DNA from: Loxodes magnus
Lineage: Eukaryota; Ciliophora; Karyorelictea; Loxodida; Loxodidae
Length of the DNA stretch: 64,000 nucleotides
Assembly: GCA_946699065.1 (NCBI GenBank)
Contig: CAMPDV010001963.1
Coordinates: forward strand, 1 to 64,000
Direction: 5' to 3'
Both the position numbers and the translations under genes were made by a program. The notes beneath the pieces were generated by a model. It did not search any database, had not been told where the DNA came from, and was given only the letters and a program-made list of their open reading frames with translations. This document shows positions 23,577-36,705 of this stretch, in pieces. The first letter of the stretch is position 1. Each line of letters begins with the position of its first letter.

Positions 23577-24074
23577 AACTTTGGATTATTTGATACAAAG
23601 TTTCCTTTTAGTAATCATTTATAAAATGACAAAAAGTATAATTATCTTTTTTTAGTATCTATATTTGATACTTTCAATTACTAAACTGATCTTCACACTC
23701 TTTTTCTTACTTTTCTTATTCACTTTTCTTAGAAATCTTATTTTTTAGTAGCTACCTTTATAATTCCTATAACTTTTTCTAAATTATTAGTAAAAGTGAC
23801 TTACATTTATTATAAAATATATCTATTAAATTGTGCTGCTTCATGCTCTTGCTAATAAATTTTATTGAGGGAATATATTACTCCTTCAATTCTTATTTTA
23901 TAAAGTTTCCCTTATTATTCTCTATCAATAAGTTTCAAACATTTTAATTATTCTTAGTTGAAAAATTTCTTCTATTTTTCATAATCTTATAGGAGCATCA
24001 GACTCTCTATTAGATTCATTATTTTAAAGTAATTCTCAGATATTGTTTACAGTTATCTGTTTGGTTTCTTCTAT
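23577..24074 (-). pseudogene. Decayed kinase N-terminal fragment, copy 2, with insertion
   Basis: Copy-2 counterpart of 1,627-2,032, with the same lost start codon and frameshift. It is further interrupted by an 87-bp insertion at 23,664-23,750. Confidence 0.8.
23664..23750. mobile_element. 87-bp TA-bounded insertion, IES-like
   Basis: Copy 1 and the intact kinase gene both read TCTATA followed by GTTAC or GCTAC. Copy 2 reads TCTATA, then this pyrimidine-rich segment ending ...TTTTTTAGTA, then GCTAC. The site is thus flanked by a duplicated TA, as expected for an internal eliminated sequence or a TA-targeting element. It is too short to encode anything. A simple indel is the alternative. Confidence 0.5.
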
Positions 24075-27000
24075 ATTAACTAAGATTTGTAGCTTAAATA
24101 ATTTTATATCAATCTTGCTATTATTTTTATTCCTCCATACCTTTAAACTATTACTTATCTCTCTTTTATATTTCATTTTTTATTTTCCCTTAAGTTCTTC
24201 TAAGAAATAGAAGGCTTATGAGATATTACTAAAAATTAAAAAATATTAAGAATAGATCCAAGCGATGACTAATAATATAAGGATAAAAGTAGTAATAAGT
24301 GTAAGATTTAAAGGAGATAGTAAAATAATAAAAGCTCCTAATCTATATTATAATTGTGTTTATAGTGAGATGCTTTAAATTATACTGCATACATTAAATA
24401 AAGATAAGCATGATGTATATAACTAGATAACCTTTAAATATAATAGATTATATAAAGCTATCATTACTTTTTAGTTAGGTAGTTAATAAAAAGATTAATA
24501 ATTCTGGTAAAAATGGTTATAAAGTACATTTATTAAAAGGTTATTTATATCTGCAATGCATCTATAGACTAATAATAGTTGTTTAGCTCTTAATAGATAT
24601 TGAGATTTAAATATCTATGTAACTACTTGATTAAACTAGTTAAATGTAGATAAAGAAAAGCTATTAAAATATTAAAGATTATTAACTTAGCTTTATCATT
24701 AATTAATTAAGGGTTAATTTAATAGTTCATATAATACATATATAAGCTAATACCTTAATAATCAATTATGCATTATTATAACTATAAAAAGGAGATATTC
24801 AACTATAGCTAAGCTTTATTAGTTTTAAGAGAAAAATATTTAATTATGACTAAACAAAGTTAAGACTGCTTATTGTCTATTTTATTAAGAATATTAACTA
24901 AGAGCTTGGGATTTGGATCTAAGTTATAAAATGTAAAAGTTAAAGTTAATCTAATTAATAAAATAATCACTTAAGTAATTAAATCTAATATAAGCTTAAT
25001 AAGAACTATTTTAAATACAATTTAACAATGTAAAGGTATCTTCAGTTAGTTATTTACTTAGAAATAGCTTTAATATAATTGGTTAATAATGAGAAAATAA
25101 ATTATACCAAATAGCTATTTAAAGTATTGCTAAATTTATTATATTATTAATTTTAATGTTTATCATATATAGCTTCTATCTATTCTAAGAGTATATTATA
25201 TTAGATAGAGAACCCTGATAGAATTCCTATGTTCAATAGATTATTCTGCTTTAATGTAGAATATAGTAATATAATTTATTTTTATATTCTTTATATCAGC
25301 ATAATGTTTAAGTCCATAGCCTTTTAACTACATAAGTTTATATTAAATTAACTTCTTTATTAATTAAACTAGTAGCTCTAAATAACAATAGCTATTAAAG
25401 ATTTAATAAAGCCTATATATCTAAATAAAATGCTTTACTATTGATTTAACTTTAAGAATGTAATTTTATATAGTATATGGATTATTTATCTCTACATAGC
25501 AAATAGTCTCTCCTTATATCTTTAACTCTATAAATCATTAAATATACTAAATGTGCTTCTAACTTGATAACTTATTAGTCTTTATATAAAGCTATTAAGA
25601 AATTATCAAGTAGTTAGTTATCAAACTATTTAAGTCTAAATTCAATTTTTTCAAGGGTAACCAATAAAATTCTATTACATGGATAAAGAAACTCAAAACA
25701 GTTAACATTATTTTCCTTTAAATTGGCATTTGATAGAGAATTATTATTTATATAAAGGGGAATAGAAGATAGCATTTAACTAATTAAATTAGAATTCATA
25801 AGTTTAGAATTTCTTTTGCTTTATTAATTTAAATCTAATATTTATACCTTTATTTAAGGGAAATTATTAGATTTAATTATAATTATTAAAATGAAAGTTG
25901 AAAGAGTTAAAAATTTGCTAGGAGTGAAGAATAATACACTAAGCAGGTAATCTTGGAAAGGTGTTGGGAGTTGAAGCAATATAGGGGAAAGAGTAAGTTC
26001 ATAATAACTAAAATTAATTAAGAGGCCTCAAAAGGCTAAGAACATATTAAGATGATTTTAGAACTTACTTAAATGAAAATAGCAAGTTCTGGTGATCGAT
26101 ATAAGCTGAGTTTTCTATAATATAATAGAGCTAAAATGTGTATCTAATAGAAGAGGCACATTAGTTAGATGGAAGCATTTAAAACTTTTAAGGCTAAATA
26201 TGCGAGAAATAATATAAAAATAAAAAAACCTACAGCTAGCATATTTAGCTATTTATATTAATAAGCAAGGAAATATTGCTAACTAATAAAAATTAGAAAG
26301 CTTACAACTTTAAATAGAAATAGCATTGGCTAAAAATAAAAAAAAACATAAATTTATCTTAACTTAAAAAAGAATTAGATAGAGCATCCTCAAGATGGAA
26401 CAAAAGTAAATCCAAGGACCAAAATTAAAATCTTGCTTTTAGGTTAGAATAATACAAAGATCACTACTTTTGTTTCTAATATATTTACAAAGTATTTTTA
26501 ATCCATAAGTCTAAAAGTATAAAGAAATTTAGCTTATTTATTCCTTTATTATTTAACCAATAATTACATGAAGTACACATATATAAATTATAAAAAACCC
26601 AATCAATCAAAGATAAATAAATGCAATAGAATTTTATTGAGATAACTAAAAATAATCAAATAAATAAGAAAATAGAAAATAGTATCTCATGGTAAAAACG
26701 AAATGAAAGTATCTCAATACTTATAATATAAATATTATATTTAATGCTAAGTGCTACTCTTATATAACTTAAGTTGTAATATAAATTAAATTATTCTAAG
26801 AAAAAAAAGTTATTGCTTCGTATGTTGCAAAAGGGGAAAGATAATAATAAAGAGCCGAGAAATTCTAGCATTATAATTCGTCAATTTTTAATTAAAGTCT
26901 TTTTATTAATTAATTATAAAAGCATTAGTTATATATCTATACTAATGGAAATTAATAATAAATAAGAACTAAATTTTATAACTTTAATTATAAGAAACAA

Positions 27001-28925
27001 CTATATAGTTATAAATTAACACTAAACATTTGAAATAATAAAAAGAGCTAAGCATAAAATAGTGTATGCAATTAGATTAAACTAAATAATAATCAGTTAA
27101 AAAATGTAAAGCTGCTAGAATAATAAAAGAAAGAATTTTAAGTGAAATAAATTAAATATATGATATCAACATTTATATAAGTTCTATACCCAAAAAATAA
27201 ATGTTTATCTCAAATATTTCTTAAATTTTAATTTATCAAGCAAGTGCTTGTATCTATAATGAATTTTATAATTTAAAGGTATGAAAAGTTTATCAACTAT
27301 TTATAAATTGTGCCTTTGTTGTTAACTACTTTATCGTGGAGTTAGTGAAATAATTAAAATAAGGTAGATAAAATATTTTAATTTTAGCCTATTATTATGA
27401 TTTTATCTTTTTCTACTTCTAAGAAAAATTTAATTTTTTTTTAAATTAATAGAAGAAATCTATTAAAGACATAACGAAAGTAAGCTAATTTACTATAAAA
27501 GACTAGAGTATTTAAATTTAATATAATAATAAATAATTAATAAAAGCTAATTATTTTAATATAGCCAAATCTAATCTATCTAAATAAAATTTAAATGTAG
27601 CTAAGTTTTGTTTATATAAGCATGCTTAATCATTAGAATAAAATCAATATAATGCTAAGATTTAACCAATTTAATTTAAAATAAAACTTTTTAAGTGCTA
27701 TTAATGAGTTTTAAATAAAAGCTAATTATTGTTATAATGTAATTAGACTCTATTAATTTTCTTGCTAATAATTAAATTGTATTGGCATATTTATTCTAAT
27801 TTTAATATTTCTTTACAAGGTTGCTTATTTTATATTTATTACTTATACTTATATTGATACTTTTATTTTATAATATAAGTCCTTCTATCTAGTTACCAAT
27901 TATATGAAATGCTTTGGCATACTCATATACAGAAGGTTGTATTTATTGGAATTTATCAGTTTTATTATAATTTTAGAATGTAATAAAAGTATTTTAGGAT
28001 AATATATACTTATTTATATTTTGCATTTATGGAATAACTTCAATATAAGTTTTTTGAGAAAACTTAATATTTTTACATCTAATATACCATTTCAGAAAAA
28101 GCTTTTTAATTTTATTAAGCTTTAATACTTTTATACGATATAAATAAGGATAGAAACTATAAAACTAAGAATATAAACTAAAGGTAAAAATAGTTAAGAA
28201 GCTAGTAAGTAATACTTCCAGTTCTAATTAATAAATGACTTAGATATTATAAATATTTTAGTTATAATCTAAACTAAAGATACCAAAAGCTAAGAGTAAA
28301 GATATTTTATTATTATTACTAGTCAGTCATTTCTCAATTGTAGAATAAGCTTAAATTTTAGTTTACAGACATATCTCAGATTAAATAAATAAGTTAAATA
28401 TCCAATTTTAAGTTTTATTTTTAGAAGAAGGCTAAAATAGAATGTTACCTAGGTGTAAATTATATAAGGAATTAATGCTAAGAATTAGATTTAGTGAAAC
28501 TAGAATTTTAAGAGATATATAAATTAAAATTTTCTAATTAGAGAGATAAAGCTTTATGTAAAAATAGCCTAAATAATAATAATTAGTTAGCAGTTAATAG
28601 AGATATTAGCTTTATCTTAATTACTTTAAATAAAATTTTAAACAGTAAATAGTAATAAAGTTATTATATAAAAGAGCTTAAAAGAGAGAAACATTTTGCT
28701 TATATATCTACTAAGTTAATTACACATTTTAAAATTAAGGCTTTTTCTTCAATCAATTTATTAAAACTCTTTTTATTAATATAACTTAAAATCGAAGCTT
28801 TAGTTCTTAAGATTTGCTAATAAATACACTTAAGAAAAAATTGAAGTAACTAAATAAAAGGGAAAAATTGATAAAATCTATAAAAATTAAAATTTAAGGT
28901 AAATATACATTTAATTAAGCGCAGA
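24075..28925. other. Long AT-rich region, copy 2
   Basis: Counterpart of 2,033-6,890 with scattered substitutions. No gene recognised. Confidence 0.5.
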
Positions 28926-29833
28926 TCATTTAAAGAGATAACCACCCAACTAGGCTAAGCAAAATCCTAATAAGAATATGAAAACTGCTACTAAAACTTT
29001 CTATCCTTTCTTACTTTCGTCTTTGCCTTCTTGATTCTTCATTTTATCAATTTCTATTATTTTTTCATTTCTCTTTCTCTTGCAGTTCGTTTTCTAGCAA
29101 AAACCATAGTCATATTGGGAATAAATTTCTGAATAAGTTGAGGAAAAATTAAACAAAGATTGAGAATGTAGTAAGATTTTTTATTAACTAAGGTAGTTTA
29201 GGCTAATTAATTTTCTATATTAGATGCATATGATATTTCTCTTATTTTTCTTAGTTTAAACTTTAATTTATTTTAGAATATTCTAGAGTTTTCTTTTCTA
29301 CTTGGAGAATTTCTGTACTTCTACAATAAAACAGATTTCTTATGCTCTATTTCCTCGTTAGATATAATACTGCTAGCACTTATAGGACTAATAGGACTAA
29401 TAGGACTAATAGGACTAATAGGACTAATAGGACTAATAGGACTAATAGGACTAATAGGACTAATAGGACTAATAGGACTAATAGGACTAATAGGACTAAT
29501 AGGACTAATAGGACTAATAGGACTAATAAGACTAATAGGACTAATAGGACTAATAGGACTAATAAGACTAATAGGACTAATAAGACTAATAGGACTAATA
29601 GGACTAATTGGAGTACTTTCATTGTTAGTTTTACAAAAATTACCAGAACTATTACTTTCTAGCTCTACTAGGGGATAAAAAGATGGTTCTTAAATATTTT
29701 TTTATTGCAACGTTGGACTAGAAGAATTGTTTTATTCTAAAGGAATAAATTAAGGTTGATTTATGTAGGGACTTGTTTCTTGAGGAATGAGTTATAGAGA
29801 GCATTAATAATTATAATATAGTTTAAATAAATG
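28926..29833 (-). CDS. Ser-Pro-Ile repeat protein with C-terminal membrane anchor (copy 2)
   Basis: Counterpart of 6,891-7,600 with the same C-terminal hydrophobic helix and TGA stop (28,926-28,928). The Ser-Pro-Ile tract is expanded from 3 to 25 nine-base units (29,385-29,609). All added units are multiples of three, so the frame is kept. Three units read Ser-Leu-Ile through a GGACT to AGACT change. As in copy 1, one short intron or frame change between the repeat part and the anchor is unplaced, and the start is approximate. Confidence 0.45.
29385..29609 (+). repeat. GGACTAATA 9-bp minisatellite, 25 units
   Basis: 225 bp, 25 units without any length irregularity, with a few AGACTAATA variants in the right half. 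It explains 198 nt of the register shift between the two large repeats. On the minus strand it encodes (Ile-Ser-Pro)n. The plus-strand Thr-Asn-Arg and minus-strand Leu-Val-Leu readings are shadows. Confidence 0.98.
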
Positions 29834-31270
29834 GTTTAGAATTATGTTAATAATCTAATAAAGTTAAGTTTAATATGGTTTGGCATCTAAGAAGAAAGCT
29901 ATATGAGTGTAAATATTTTGGGTTTGTAAGTGAATTATTAAAGATGGTAGTAGCAATTTAATGAAGTTATATAGTTAGATGTATTTTTAATGACTATAAA
30001 TTAATAAATATGGTATAATTTTTTAGTATCATTAACTTAAATTCCTTAGCTAAAAGGTTTGTAAGGTTTTAAATAATGAAAGCAATATTTTAATAAAATT
30101 TGTATTGATTACTGAAGGAAATAATTAAGTATTAATGAACTTATAATTATTATATGATACAAGCAAATGAATGCTAGAATATCAGTATCAATACATCGTA
30201 CTATCTTATAGTTTTATGTTCCTATATTATTAAAATATATAAGCTTATCATTTAAAAGTTAGATTAAAGGAAAATCAACTATACTTATAAGTTCTTTAAG
30301 ATAATTAAGAAAATATATGTAAACTGATTTCATCATTTAAGTAATAAGTTAAAGTCTTTTCTAAATTACTATACTTTGCTAAGGCTATATTCAATGTATT
30401 AGTAACTAACTATAAAAACAATCCAACAAAAAGAAACCTAAAAATCATTTTCTCATTTAAACAGCAATTCATAGTTCTCAAAATAGAGAAGCGTTGATGA
30501 CATTGTATTCAGTTTTAGTAAATTAGAATGAGATTAAAATAACTAGAAATAATTACCATAGCCTTTAGATATCTGCTTTAAAGAGCTTAATTATTATGAT
30601 TTAATGCTCTAAGCTAGATTAAACTTAAAATGTTTACTTTATTTAAATCTAAGTCTTAAATATAACTATAATGCTAACAAGAAATTATTATATCAACGAT
30701 AATTCAATTAAAACATATCAAGTATTCTAAGAAATCTCTTTAAAGACTTTATTAAATTCACTGCTATTCAATCAATTACTTCTAAATAAATATCCATCTC
30801 GTTAAACTTAAACTCTAAAATAGGTAATTGTGATAGAGTTAATATCAACCATCTTGTACTTTAATAGTATTTGAAGGTAAAGCTTTGTTTATTAAAAATT
30901 ATATTAATGAACCTTTATTAAGTAATTTTATATTTCTATAAACAAGAACCAAACCTATGGTATAAGATGCTACTTAGATCAATCTAGATATTAGGATATA
31001 AGTTATTATTTAAAATTTCAGACAATAAATATAAATATAGGATTGTACCTTTTCTCTTAAATCTGTTACTATAAAATACTTATTGTCTACTAAAGTATAT
31101 GCTACCTTAAAATATTTTAGAGATTATTGGTTTTCAAGTTTATTAACCTTAATAGTATACAGAGATAAAATAAAGGTAAGTTTTAAAAATTTAAGTGTCT
31201 AATATATAAAAAGTCATTTTATCTAGATAACATAAAACATTTTTAATAAGTAACTTAGCTAAAAAATAAA
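29834..31270. other. AT-rich intergenic, copy 2
   Basis: Counterpart of 7,601-9,035; nothing recognised. Confidence 0.5.
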
Positions 31271-31354
31271 CCGGCAATAGCTCAGCTGGAAGAGTATGAG
31301 ACTGTAGAATTAGTGGAAATCTCAGGGTCCTCGGTTCAATCCCGAGTTGCCGGA
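31271..31354 (+). tRNA. tRNA-Tyr, anticodon GUA, with 11-nt intron (copy 2)
   Basis: Counterpart of 9,036-9,119. The only difference is C to T at 31,295, the last base of the D stem, which turns the 10-25 G-C pair into G-U. That is tolerable, so the gene is probably still functional. Confidence 0.93.
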
Positions 31355-31427
31355 TTTTGATATTTAAACACATAAAAAATAAAATAATAGAAACTAATTA
31401 TGACAACTAAACGTTTAAGATACCTCT

Positions 31428-31486
31428 ATCTATATTAATAAAGCATTTAGATATAGCTTAGATAAACAAGGTTTATTAATATAGAT
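31428..31486. repeat. Inverted repeat downstream of tRNA-Tyr, copy 2
   Basis: The same perfect 15-bp arms (31,428-31,442 and 31,472-31,486) as at 9,193-9,251. Confidence 0.75.
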
Positions 31487-33323
31487 GGGGATATTTTATA
31501 GTAATCTTTAAATCCAATTACATTTATAACTTAAATTGAAAAACTGAATAGTATACTTTCTTAGATATCTCATAAAGTATTTTATAAATTGTTTCATTTT
31601 AAAATAAAATAAAGTGACTAGAAAGCAAATTAACTATATTAGAATCAATAAAGCTTTAAACAATAATTAGATATCTAAAAATAAGTATTTAGTTATTATC
31701 TGTTAGAAGCTTTTATATCTTAATACATTAAGTTATTAATAAGCGCTTAATTAGAATATTCCTTGGTGTCTAAGTTAAAGAATTAGTAGTTTACTAACTT
31801 ACCAAAATAAAATAAAATAATAAGTTTCTAAAAGAAAGAAATTTTAAATATGATCCAAGAAAAAGTCTAAGAAATATGAGATAATTGATAATATAAGTAC
31901 TAGATTACGGTATTGCTATATTTTGCAAGTTATTATAAAATTTATTAGCGTAAGCAATATTGTAAGTTAAACTAAATGAATACTGTTTTTATTACTGATT
32001 TAAATCCTTCAATAGTTGAATGAAAAGCATTATTGACCTTAAAAACTTTTTTGATTAATAGTTTATATGCTTGCTTAGTTATAATCTTCAAATACATAAT
32101 TTATTCACTTAATTTTACATGAAATATTGAAGAAAAAATTATTTACATAATCTTGCTAAAATAGCTATTATGGAATCAAATAAATGCTGAATAAATTAAT
32201 TAAATGATCTCCTTACATATAGTAATAAAATACCTGCTTTATAGAAATATTTTAGATAAGCTTGCAATCCTTAATTTAGGATTAAGTATACACATTAAAA
32301 TTATAAATCAACAAGTATGTTATTAAACTTTCATTTTTTCCTACTAAGAATCATATTAATTTATACCCATATATCTAAAATGCTATTTCTATATGGTTCG
32401 TCAATCTTTTAATAATCTGGTTAATATAAACAAGTTTTAAAGAAAAGAATATTATAAAACTTAGTAATGAACTAACTACTTCAAAATTTCTTATTTCACT
32501 AACCAAACATTTTCCAATAAAAAATCACTAATTTATCTAGAATATAGATATAAGATAGAAATATACTTATATATTCTAAATTTTATTATTGAAAGATAAT
32601 AGATACATATATACCTCACTTTTATTTTCCTTTTATACTACTAACCAAATTTCTAAATGTTCTTAAAACCTTTTTCTTAGCTTTAGTTAGAATAGGCTGA
32701 AGTATATCAATGAATTTTTAATTCTAATTTAAATTATAAATAATTAAGCTAGATCTAATATTAGTACTTATCCTCTCTTATCTTTCTCTCGATATTTATT
32801 AGTATTTTATATAGTGAGAGAAGTGACAAATTGCTGAAGGAATTAGATTTTAAGAAGTGAAGTAGAGAAAATAGGAGTCAGGAGTAGAAAAGATATTAGT
32901 TAGGGATTAGTTTCTAATAGAAGATACATTTTTGAATGTAACTTGACTGGATAATTAAGACTTAGTAATTGATATTACTTAATCAAGGATTTTGTCTCTT
33001 AGGATATCAAAAGAGGATAGTAAAAGGAAAATAGTTCTAGTGGTTGTAGGTAGTAAAAGTATAGAAGCTTATGGATTTACATAACTTTTACAGATCCTGA
33101 GTATACTAAAGAAGTAGAGACAATTTTTATCTTGCTACGTATTATAATTGGAGAAGAATAGAAATTTTATAGAGTTATTAATTATATCCTATTCTAGAAA
33201 AACTTTTGTAAATGCTCAAGTTGAAATACTTAATTTATTAACTAATCAATATAAAGGAAAATAACTCTTACTTTGGAGATATACTAAAAATCTAAGGCCT
33301 AAGCATTTTCATGCTTTATATTA
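31487..33323. other. AT-rich intergenic, copy 2
   Basis: Counterpart of 9,252-11,088, including the less AT-rich right end that may belong to the next gene. Confidence 0.4.
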
Positions 33324-35299
33324 ATGGTGTTGATCTCAAAAAAGCTGATTGGGATGGATACTGATTTACCAATTGACGCTCGAAATTACTAATGAATATT
33401 TGGATAAAATTAATTCCTAGAAACATACAGAAATCAAATTAGCAATAAGACTTAGAACTAATCTAATTAATTTATTTTTAATTCTCTAGGTTTATTAATA
33501 TCTGCTGAGTGTCTATAGCTAGATTATTTAGTTAAAACATTTAATTAAATATTAGTATTCTAAAAGTAAAATTATGAAAGTAAAGAAGTCTCAAGTTTCG
33601 TGAAGAAAGAAATTAAAAAGGAGTATAACTTTATAATATATAACCTATAAGAAAAGCTAACTAAGAAAAATAGGCAAAATAGATCTAGAAAGTAGATCAA
33701 TAGTATTCACATAGCAAGTTATTTTTCTTGATGTTCGCTCCTCCTGTAAATAAAGTTTAAATAGAAGTATCTTACTCGAATAACTATAACTATACAAATC
33801 CAGATGGTACTTAGGCACTTATCTAGTAAAGGTCATTCTAGCAATTGAACTTGGAATTATGGAAATTAATGAAAGATATTATATTTTGCAGAACTTCAAC
33901 TTAATAGCAATCGGGTATGGATTTGGAACTACAAAGTGGAATGTTGATTATATTGAGTAAAAATATTAAGAATAAAAAGACTATCTAGGAGTTGTAATAC
34001 TAGCTCCTTTTACTTCCTAAATGTTGTAAAATTTGCTTTTGTACCTGCATTAACAAAATAATTTTATACCAGTAGTAGGGGAAAGGACAACAAACGCTAT
34101 ACTATCTAACAAAACAGCGTTTCCAGGTTTCGTTACGACAATTTATTCAGATGCTTTTATGTCATTTTCATAAGTAAGAATTTTCTAAATTTACAACTGA
34201 ACCAAAATATCTATTATTTACAGATCGTAAAAATGATCTTAAGTTCTTGAACATAAAATTAGTCTGAACTCTATTAGTAATAATATTTTCCATATATGGA
34301 TATACGAAATGAAAAAGCTTAAAAGATAAGAACTAAAAGAAAAGCAATTAAAGTGAATTTCTAAATTTCTTTTTGTTTTTTTCAATACTTAGCCAAAAAA
34401 GCTTGTTCAAGTTCTTCTTACAATAAGTGATATTTATAACTGTATAGAAACTGCATATGTAAATAGATAATCTTGGATTTAAGAAAGCTTTTCATAGAGC
34501 AATTGTTATATTTTATGTTGGTAGAAAGATCATAAGAATTTGGTTATTATTGGTTCAGAATACTTTTTCTTTATATTTCCTCCATCTGCTTCTTAAGACC
34601 TTTAGCATAGAAAATTCAAATAGAAACAGTAAAAAGCAGCCAGTTTATTGCCTCACTTTGTAAGCAATTTTCCAAACTTTTCCAGTTTTATTGTAGTAAT
34701 CACTATATTATAAGCACTAAAAGATTTATGCTGTCTTATTTATAATCTTATTTAACTTATTCTCATTAGCTATGATAAATATAAGACTTATAATTATGGA
34801 AGAATACACTGCGCTTATATAGGACGAACATTCTACTATTTTAACTAAGACATCAGAAGCAAAGAATTAGATATTATGAGTAGTTCTTTTGCTATCAAGT
34901 TGAATATGCAAAGTGAATGGTATTTTAGTTATCATTTACAAAAATTACTCTAAGATTTGCTTAGAAAAAAGCAAGACAACAATTTTTGGTTAGGATTGCA
35001 TTTAAGCCTGCTGCAAATATTAACATGCTAAGTCATTTATTGGGATAAAAGCAGTAATTAAAAAAATTTCAATTAAATCACCTGTTAAGATCAAAAAGAT
35101 TCATCCTAAAAGACAAATTACTATTTAATCAAGCTAGATTTAATCTGATGAAAATGTTCGTAAAAAGAAAAATGAGAAAAATCAAGAAGAAACAAGTTAA
35201 TTAAATTAGACTTTTATTAAAGAAGCAGACAACACACCAGAACAAAACACTTTGGCAGAAAAAATTTTCAATTTTATTTATAAGGATTTTAAGTCCTGA
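33324..35299 (+). pseudogene. Possible multi-pass membrane protein gene, frameshifted (copy 2)
   Basis: Counterpart of 11,089-13,065. At 34,566-34,576 a run that is TTTTTCTTTT in copy 1 is one T shorter, which shifts the frame in the middle of a hydrophobic segment and disconnects the rest of the protein. If the copy-1 frame is right, this copy is broken. A homopolymer base-calling error is possible. Confidence 0.35.
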
Positions 35300-35413
35300 A
35301 ATTTAAGAAAGATTAAAGTAAAAATGCTCAAAATTTATCTCTTTGAACGGGAATAAAATCCATTGATGAAAGCCACAAAAATATTTAGTAATTCTAGATG
35401 TTAAATCGCTTGA

Positions 35414-36333
35414 TTATCATTTAAACTATTTCTTTTATTCTGTCTTATATAAAAGCAAAGTATTTACTTCAACAGCTTTCTTTATAAAGTATTTAAGCAG
35501 CCTATCAAATAAAATAAAGCCTATTCTTTATTTTAGAAGATAATCAAGCAGAATTTAAGAGTTTTACTTAATAGTAAACCAGAACTAAAAGTTCATTCTA
35601 AGATTTACTTATTATTTTACCTTTTAGCTATATATTAACTGCAATCATTAATCTACTTTAAATATATCCTAGGAAAAAAGTTTTATTATTGATTATGATT
35701 ATAGTACCTTAGATTCATTCTATAATAAACTGATGGTTTTGTCTATCTTCCAAATATCAAGTAGTTAAGTTCTTAAAATATTTTCTAGACTATCTTAGTT
35801 ATTTTTTCCTTATTTTATATGAGATTTTTAATACATCAAAAAATTTAGCTTGGAAAGAATATTCTTAGTAATATTATCACTGTGGAAACAGATAACTAGC
35901 TAAGAAAAAAATAAATGAAGTGCAAGAATCCATAAAACTATTAACTAGGACTAAATGGAAAAAGTTTTTTGGTAATTATATTAAGAGGTATGACTTAAAT
36001 AAGCATTAGATAAGTATATTCTTCATAATACAGAATCTAATTAATCTTAGTTTGTGTATTTTTAATTAACTCCTTTTTCTATAAATAAAAATAGATAAAA
36101 AGGACTAAGAGTAATTAAGATATTGCTAAAATAAAGGCTAAAATAGAGTTTATATACTCGCTCTTCAAACTAATTACTTCAATAGAAATATACTTCGAGT
36201 CTTTGATATTACAATATAATATCTATAAAGTTATAAAGCAGGATGTATTATATATGAAAATATCTATTTTAAATATAATAAAACAATTGATTAATTAATT
36301 TAAATTCTTAGAATTTAATTAAAAAAACTGAGA
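35414..36333. other. AT-rich intergenic, copy 2
   Basis: Counterpart of 13,180-14,100 with a two-base length difference near 35,563. Nothing recognised. Confidence 0.5.
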
Positions 36334-36342
36334 TTATAGATT

Positions 36343-36643
36343 GTGTAGTACCACGATGGCACGCAGTTCTTTAATTAAAATTTTTAAAAGTTTAAAAAAA
36401 TACTACTTTTCTGTCTTCCCTGTGCTAGCATCTCTTGAAAATTCTTATCTCCCATAGAACCAGTGTTGGAGTGCTTCCCTAAAAAACCTTAGCATCTGGT
36501 ATCGTTCAACATATGTTACTTGATATTTCGGCTTTGTCTAGCTTGAATACAACCTAGATACTTTTTCCTGTCTTCACAAAGGTTACTTTACAATGCCAGA
36601 GTTTTCATTGATCACATTGGAAGGATTTTCCCTCCCTATTTAA
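36343..36643. other. GC-raised 300-bp island, copy 2
   Basis: Same sequence as 14,110-14,410, without differences that I noticed. Nature unresolved. Confidence 0.4.
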
Positions 36644-36705
36644 AATAAAATATAAATAATAATAAAAAGAAATATTAATTTTAATAATAGAATTTAAATT
36701 TTTTG

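Noticed and set aside
29385..29609. The 9-bp array as a telomere or CRISPR-like array
   Set aside because: Uniform 9-bp units without spacers and internal to a gene-like region; not telomeric in form.
29342..29662. Thr-Asn-Arg and Leu-Val-Leu repeat frames over the minisatellite
   Set aside because: Other frames of the 9-bp array; flanking sequence fits the Ile-Ser-Pro frame on the minus strand better.
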